Source of the DNA: Polaribacter sp. WD7
GTDB taxonomy: Bacteria > Bacteroidota > Bacteroidia > Flavobacteriales > Flavobacteriaceae
DNA: 64,000 nucleotides
NCBI RefSeq assembly: GCF_003335085.1
Contig: NZ_QPEJ01000017.1
Location: 62,001 to 126,000 of the forward strand
Direction: 5' to 3'
Positions 59,476 to 64,000 of this stretch are shown here, piece by piece. A program made the position numbers and the translations under genes. The notes under the pieces are model-generated. The model was given only the letters and a program-made list of their open reading frames with translations. It had not been told where the DNA came from and ran no database searches. Within the stretch, counting starts at the first letter, position 1. Each line of letters opens with the position of its first letter.

Positions 59476-60567
59476 ATGAAAGCAGGAATAGTAGGATTAC
59501 CGAACGTAGGAAAATCAACTTTATTTAATTGTTTATCTAATGCTAAAGCGCAAAGTGCAAACTTTCCTTTTTGTACAATAGAACCAAATTTAGGTGTTGT
59601 AAATGTACCTGACACAAGATTAGAAAAGTTAGAAGAATTAGTAGTGCCTGAAAAAGTAATTCCTGCTACAGTAGAAATTGTAGATATTGCTGGTTTAGTA
59701 AAAGGAGCAAGTAAAGGAGAAGGGTTAGGAAATCAATTTTTAGCAAATATTAGAGAAACAGATGCCATTTTGCATGTGTTGCGTTGTTTTGATAATGATA
59801 ATATTATCCATGTTGACAGCTCTATAGATCCAGTTAGAGATAAAGAAACGATTGATATAGAATTGCAGTTAAAAGATTTAGAGACTGTTCAAAAAAGATT
59901 AGAACGCGTTAAAAGAACTGCGAAAACAGGAAACAAAGAGGCACAAGCTGAATTGGCAGTATTATTAAATGTAGAGTCTACTTTGTTAGAAGGTAAATCA
60001 GTACGTTCTTTAAGTTTTTCAGAAAAAGAAGTAGAATTTGTTACTCCATTACAGTTCATTACTTCAAAACCGGTATTGTATGTATGTAATGTAGATGAGT
60101 CTTCAGCAGTATCTGGTAATGCTTATGTAGATAAAGTAAAACAAGCTGTTGCTGACGAAAATGCAGAGGTAATTGTATTGGCTGTTGGTACAGAAGCAGA
60201 TATTACTGAGTTAGAAGATTACGAAGAGCGTCAACTTTTTTTAGAAGATATAGGTTTAGAAGAAGCTGGTGTTTCTCGTTTAATTCGTTCTGCATATAAA
60301 TTATTAAATCTTCAAACCTATTTTACTGCTGGTGTAAAAGAAGTTAGAGCGTGGACTATTCCTATTGGCTCAACTGCACCCCAAGCAGCAGGTGTAATTC
60401 ATACCGATTTTGAAAAAGGCTTTATTAGAGCTGAAACTATTTCTTATGAAGATTATGTTACTTATGGTTCTGAAGCGAAAGTTAAAGAAGCAGGAAAAAT
60501 GCGAGTAGAAGGTAAGGAGTACATTGTAAAAGATGGAGATGTGATGCATTTTAGATTTAATGTATAA
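59476..60567 (+). CDS. ychF: redox-regulated ATPase YchF
   Basis: 363 aa. G1 '[20 protein letters not shown]', G3 '[20 protein letters not shown]', the altered G4 'LYVCNVDES' (Asn-Val-Asp instead of NKxD, which favours ATP) and a C-terminal TGS domain ('[20 protein letters not shown]'). YchF/OLA1 proteins bind ATP and associate with ribosomes and stress responses. Normal length, single gene. Confidence 0.97.
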   Translation: MKAGIVGLPNVGKSTLFNCLSNAKAQSANFPFCTIEPNLGVVNVPDTRLEKLEELVVPEKVIPATVEIVDIAGLVKGASKGEGLGNQFLANIRETDAILHVLRCFDNDNIIHVDSSIDPVRDKETIDIELQLKDLETVQKRLERVKRTAKTGNKEAQAELAVLLNVESTLLEGKSVRSLSFSEKEVEFVTPLQFITSKPVLYVCNVDESSAVSGNAYVDKVKQAVADENAEVIVLAVGTEADITELEDYEERQLFLEDIGLEEAGVSRLIRSAYKLLNLQTYFTAGVKEVRAWTIPIGSTAPQAAGVIHTDFEKGFIRAETISYEDYVTYGSEAKVKEAGKMRVEGKEYIVKDGDVMHFRFNV

Positions 60568-60813
60568 GTTTTATTTTCCTTTTTGAGTGTTACAAAATAG
60601 AAAAGAAAGGAATTTATATATACTCTATGCGAACAGTATTAGTTATACAACTTATAATTGCAAAAATTACTGGTCAAGTAGTTTATACAGATTTGATTAC
60701 AAATCAAATTTTTAAAATTTATCCTGTAATAAATCAATATGATTTTACAGTATATTTATGCTAAATATACAGGAGATATAAAAGATTTAAAAAACTTTCT
60801 TTTCAAGATTTAT

Positions 60814-61635
60814 CTAAAATTGATAGCGTAAGCTAATTGCTTGATAATTTTCACCATAAAAATTTTGATCCATGGTAGGTATTAAAGAAAATTCAGAGCT
60901 TTTCTTTTTGTGTAATTCTGGTACCCAGTAACCCACTACTGCACCCATTGCATATCCAATTAATACATCTGTCAAAAAATGCTGACCTGCTTCCATTCTT
61001 AAATAACCTACAGCTGCTGGTAACGCTGCAGCACCCGCCCAAACATAAGGTACTATTGGTGAATCTGGATGAAAATCTTGAAAGACCTTTGCTCCAAAAA
61101 AAGTAGCCGTTGCTGTTGCTGCAACATGGCCAGAATAAAAAGATCGTGTAGCAGTTACTTTCTGCTTACTTTGTAGTGATTTTTCGGTAGTGTTGTATAC
61201 GTATGGTCTTGCTCTTCTTGTTAAACCTGCAGTTATGGTAAATAAGGCTGAGGTTGTTGCCAAACTTTCAAAATATAAACCAAATAATTGAAAAGAATGA
61301 TCGTTAGCTTTATCATCTAGAAGTAAGGCAAATGGAGCGGCAAAAGACAAGGCAAATGGAATATCACTTGCATCACTAGCGTTTTTAGAATAGTTTCCGG
61401 CAACCCATCTGTCTAAAAAATTAATATTGTCTCTATTGGCTATTTTTTGATTTATTTCCTCAATACTAAAAGGTTCTTTGTTAGCAATTATAGAGACCCC
61501 TAAAGCGTTTCCAGCAATAGCTGTACCTGTCCAAATACCATCCTTTTTCCATTTCCATTCGTATGGAGATTCACTTTGAGCGTTTAAAAATTGACTCGTT
61601 AATACAATAAATAATAGTGTCTTTAAATACTTCAT
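60814..61635 (-). CDS. PAP2-family phosphatase
   Basis: 273 aa with an N-terminal signal peptide ('LLFIVLTSQFLNAQ'). The three phosphatase motifs are visible: 'TRRARPYVYNT' (K-x6-RP-like), 'TRSFYSGHVAATATATFFGA' (SGH) and 'LRMEAGQHFLTDVLIGYAMG' (R-x5-H-x3-D). Such enzymes dephosphorylate lipid pyrophosphates or phosphatidates in the envelope. The C-terminal 'NYQAISLRYQF' is a terminal beta strand, suggesting an outer-membrane anchor. The 246-bp gap after ychF has only a weak 45-codon frame. Confidence 0.9.
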   Translation of the reverse strand: MKYLKTLLFIVLTSQFLNAQSESPYEWKWKKDGIWTGTAIAGNALGVSIIANKEPFSIEEINQKIANRDNINFLDRWVAGNYSKNASDASDIPFALSFAAPFALLLDDKANDHSFQLFGLYFESLATTSALFTITAGLTRRARPYVYNTTEKSLQSKQKVTATRSFYSGHVAATATATFFGAKVFQDFHPDSPIVPYVWAGAAALPAAVGYLRMEAGQHFLTDVLIGYAMGAVVGYWVPELHKKKSSEFSLIPTMDQNFYGENYQAISLRYQF

Positions 61636-61721
61636 GATTTCTTTTTTTACAAAGAAAAGGTGATTGAAGCGTCTAGTTTATCTCAAATAAATGAGATTTT
61701 AACTCAAAAAATGAAATAGAA

Positions 61722-62837
61722 TTAATAACTCTTTTTAAACTTTTTTTGAACAGAAAAATCAATTAAATTCATGAAATTTTCATGAACTCCTAGCGTAATG
61801 TCTAATTGTAGTTTATCTATTAACTTTAAGATTTGCTCAGATTTAAATTGTAAATCAGGAATAGAAACGTATTTTTCAAAAAGATTTCCAATACTCTTGT
61901 AGTAGAGTTGTTCAAAAGCATTTAAATTTTCTGGTTTTTGAGTAACATATTCATAAGTGTTTATATTAAAAGATTCTAATACGTCACCAACGTAGCTCTC
62001 ATGTAAAATTTGTTTTGGGTTCACAATATTTAGCTCTGAAATACTTGGAGTTAACAGGGCATGAAGAATTGCTTTAGAAACAAAATCTACAGGAACGATA
62101 TTTAAGCCACTTTTTTTATCAACCCAAATTCTAAAAGTATCTTTTGCTTTCTTTGCGTATTTGTCTAAAAATATAGCCCATGAGTAAAAGACATCAAATT
62201 TAGGTGTCTCGTAAAAAGGAGCATCTAATAAACGACCACAAATTATACTGGGTCTTAAAATTTGTGCTTGTATGTTCATACTAGCACAAGTTTCTTTTAC
62301 AAAACGTTCACTTTCATATTTTGATTTTTCATATGGATTTCTAAAATCAGTAACGTCATAATTTGCAATAGTATCAGATACTTTTTCATCTTGAATGCCA
62401 AAAGAATAGGCTGTACTTATATATAAAAAACGATTTACGTTTAAAGGTAATACACGTAAAAGTTTAGCGGTTGCTATAAAGTTTTGCGAATGTACTTTTT
62501 GTTTAGAATCTTTGGTGCTTAGCAAATTGGTAGACCCAGCACAATGAATTACGGTGTCAAAGTTATAATCTTCAAGAACTTCTTTTGTTATGGTAGATAA
62601 ATCGGCTGCAATTACAGTAATTTTAGCCAAACATTCTTTAATAGTAAAGTTATTTAAAAAATCTGGGCGAGAAGTAGCATTTAAAATAGTAAGCAAACGC
62701 TGTTCTGCGTTTTTTTCATTATCTCTAATAATTACATAGAGATGATTAACAGTCTTTTCTATCAATGCTTTTTGAATCCATTCAAAAATAATATGACTCC
62801 CAACTATTCCTGTACCTCCCGTTAGTAAACAATTCAT
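61722..62837 (-). CDS. extended SDR, fatty acyl-CoA/thioester-reductase-like
   Basis: 371 aa from the ATG at 62837. The cofactor loop 'CLLTGGTGIVGSHIIFEWIQ' is TGxxGxxG-like, 'FLYISTAYSFGIQDEKVSDT' and 'NPYEKSKYESERFVKE' give the Ser/Tyr/Lys catalytic set, and 'QILRPSIICG' follows. The pattern fits the NAD-binding_4 'male sterility' group that reduces acyl thioesters, as in fatty acyl-CoA reductases. Substrate unknown. The bidirectional terminator at 62891-62918 lies just upstream. Confidence 0.85.
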   Translation of the reverse strand: MNCLLTGGTGIVGSHIIFEWIQKALIEKTVNHLYVIIRDNEKNAEQRLLTILNATSRPDFLNNFTIKECLAKITVIAADLSTITKEVLEDYNFDTVIHCAGSTNLLSTKDSKQKVHSQNFIATAKLLRVLPLNVNRFLYISTAYSFGIQDEKVSDTIANYDVTDFRNPYEKSKYESERFVKETCASMNIQAQILRPSIICGRLLDAPFYETPKFDVFYSWAIFLDKYAKKAKDTFRIWVDKKSGLNIVPVDFVSKAILHALLTPSISELNIVNPKQILHESYVGDVLESFNINTYEYVTQKPENLNAFEQLYYKSIGNLFEKYVSIPDLQFKSEQILKLIDKLQLDITLGVHENFMNLIDFSVQKKFKKSY

Positions 62838-62890
62838 AAACTGTAATCTCAAATTGATATTTGGAATGGTGAAATTACTCTAATAAACTA

Positions 62891-62918
62891 AAAAACCCCA
62901 CATATTTGTGAGGTTTTT
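62891..62918 (-). terminator. terminator of the DUF6503 lipoprotein gene
   Basis: AAAAACC (62891-62897) and CACA (62899-62902) pair with TGTG (62907-62910) and GGTTTTT (62912-62918), with one mismatch. T-runs exist on both strands; the upstream minus-strand gene is DUF6503. Confidence 0.75.
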
Positions 62919-62935
62919 ATAGTATGTAAGTAAAA

Positions 62936-63721
62936 TTATTTTTTGATATAGTCTTTAGGAATAGAAAACGTATCTCTAAAATTATCAACAAACTTGATAT
63001 TGGTAATTTTTCCTGCTCCAATTTTATTGGTTAATCCATCTGTCAAATTCCATTCATAAAAACCCCATTCACTAGAAAATGGTACACCATCTACTGTTTG
63101 GTAAGAATCATATTTTATAGCATGAGGGTCTGCTTCTGCAGCTTCTTTTGTTTTTCCAGCAGTAACAATGTATGCAACATGGTTTAAAACATTTGTTTTT
63201 ACATCTGTATATGAAATATACCAATCATCAGGAGCATCACCAGTGTTTGCTTCAAAACTTAATTTTGCAGTAGTATATGTACTTGAAGTTTCACTTGTCT
63301 TAAAATTGTAATCCCATTTTGTTCCATTATCGTTTAATTTATATGGAAAAAGGAAAAAATAAGTCCAAGTATAGGCATGAAAACGAACTCCAGGATTATC
63401 TTTTAAACTAGGAGAAACAAAAATATCTTGTTGATTTACATAAATTTCATCTCCGTTTTGGTATGTTATTTTAGCTAAATCTGAAGAAGTAGTTATGGTT
63501 ATGTTCGCATTAAAAACTTCTGATCCGCCAAACGAAATTGCTGCATCAAAACTGATTGCCTCGTGTTTTAGAAAACTTTCTTTTTGATGAGCTGTTTCTA
63601 TTTTTTGAGCTAACGTCTTTTCAATAACCTTTTCTTCTTTTACTTTGGGTGTTGCTTTTTTTTGCTGACATCCTAAGAGTATTAAAAATGTTGCAAAAAT
63701 TAAAGTAGTTAGATTTTTCAT
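62936..63721 (-). CDS. DUF6503-family lipoprotein
   Basis: 261 aa with lipoprotein signal ('LIFATFLILLGCQQK', Cys at about residue 18), a charged linker, then a beta-rich domain with 'FDAAISFGGSEVFNANITI', 'FHAYTWTYFFLFPYKLND' and 'FSSEWGFYEWNLTDGL'. This matches the flavobacterial DUF6503 group, lipid-binding-like beta-taco proteins. Function unknown. It stands between the SDR gene and gcvT. Confidence 0.82.
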   Translation of the reverse strand: MKNLTTLIFATFLILLGCQQKKATPKVKEEKVIEKTLAQKIETAHQKESFLKHEAISFDAAISFGGSEVFNANITITTSSDLAKITYQNGDEIYVNQQDIFVSPSLKDNPGVRFHAYTWTYFFLFPYKLNDNGTKWDYNFKTSETSSTYTTAKLSFEANTGDAPDDWYISYTDVKTNVLNHVAYIVTAGKTKEAAEADPHAIKYDSYQTVDGVPFSSEWGFYEWNLTDGLTNKIGAGKITNIKFVDNFRDTFSIPKDYIKK

Positions 63722-63811
63722 TTTTTTTATTTTAAATTAACAGTCTGTAGCTATAGTAATCGAAATGATTTGATATTCCTTACAACTTTTTTAAATTGTT
63801 TTAAAAAAACA

Positions 63812-64000
63812 TCAATTCTTATAAAAAGGTAATTTTACAACAGTGGCAAGAATTGCTTTTTTACGAACCTGAATGTAAATTTCAGTACCAAGTTTTGCAA
63901 AGCTACTTTGTACATAGCCTAAGCCAATACCTTTACCTAGACTAGGGCTCATAGTACCAGAAGTAACGTTTCCTATGGTATTTCCATCTTTATCCACTAT
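63812..64000 (-). CDS. gcvT: aminomethyltransferase (glycine cleavage T protein), C-terminal part (cut by window edge)
   Basis: The frame continues past the right edge. The visible end reads '[19 protein letters not shown]', then '[20 protein letters not shown]' and 'PFYKN', the standard C-terminus of GcvT: the SGT(M/Q)SP(S/T)L signature, then the barrel that closes the folate pocket, ending in P-F-[VY]. GcvT moves the aminomethyl group of glycine to tetrahydrofolate in the glycine cleavage system. Confidence 0.92.
   Translation of the reverse strand: MVDKDGNTIGNVTSGTMSPSLGKGIGLGYVQSSFAKLGTEIYIQVRKKAILATVVKLPFYKN

Noticed and set aside
60627..60764. 45-codon open frame in the gap after ychF, starting 'MRTVLVIQLIIAKITGQVVY'
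   Set aside because: Low-complexity, no ribosome or promoter signal, and no recognisable family; not enough to call a gene.

Overview
The window is AT-rich chromosomal DNA from a member of the Bacteroidota, almost certainly family Flavobacteriaceae (a marine gliding type such as Polaribacter or Tenacibaculum would fit, but genus cannot be fixed from sequence alone). The evidence is a recurring promoter -7 element TAnnTTTG upstream of many genes, weak Shine-Dalgarno signals, many DUF families typical of flavobacteria (DUF1835, DUF4331, DUF4856, DUF5362, DUF6048, DUF6452, DUF6503), imelysin, TonB-dependent receptors with carboxypeptidase-like N-terminal domains, and an ECF sigma/anti-sigma/sensor triad. 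No rRNA, tRNA, CRISPR array or complete insertion sequence was found. Both edges cut genes: a HAD hydrolase on the left and the glycine-cleavage T protein on the right.

Layout. 1-4.1 kb: HAD tail, two small conserved genes, an ECF sigma/anti-sigma/sensor operon and a large unknown protein. 4.2-8.2 kb: a metallo-beta-lactamase-fold hydrolase, then a four-gene signalling operon (coiled coil, unknown platform-like protein, Ras-like GTPase, hybrid histidine kinase). 8.2-19.4 kb: MutS2-like protein, uracil-DNA glycosylase, a minus-strand cluster built on a nucleoside phosphorylase and a substrate-binding protein, then SUI1, a 2-oxoglutarate oxygenase, DUF6048/DUF6452, pterin dehydratase and RlmD. 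19.4-31.5 kb: rocD with a structured leader, AsmA-like protein, YbaB, oligopeptidase B, a probable sulfonolipid pair (cysteate-synthase-like enzyme plus acyltransferase), TtcA-like protein and an MFS transporter. 31.5-42 kb: HMG-CoA lyase, an alpha/beta hydrolase, 5'-nucleotidase, and a four-gene probable iron locus (DUF4856, imelysin, HTTM, TonB receptor). 42-46 kb: guaB, OmpH, miaA and a potassium channel. 46.3-53.4 kb: a DUF4331/DUF4331/TPR/TonB receptor operon followed by gene debris and a second ECF sigma/anti-sigma pair. 53.5-64 kb: a truncated DUF3857 gene, exonuclease fusion, YggS, serA, serC, LuxC-type acyl-CoA reductase, ferredoxin, ychF, PAP2 phosphatase, acyl-reductase-like SDR, DUF6503 lipoprotein and gcvT.

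How genes work together. Three sets look like functional units whose job is not settled by sequence: the GTPase/kinase operon (5.06-8.25 kb), the imelysin/HTTM/TonB locus (35.07-41.32 kb), and the DUF4331/TonB operon with its ECF sigma pair (46.30-53.43 kb). The PLP-enzyme pair at 27.07-29.40 kb fits the first steps of capnine (sulfonolipid) synthesis. serC and serA give the first two steps of serine synthesis. Noncoding signals of note are the about 100-nt rocD leader, long perfect dyads before the AsmA-like gene and in the cysteate-synthase leader, a GC-rich hairpin inside the DUF4331 operon, and two palindromic intergenic elements, one lying within a decayed gene.
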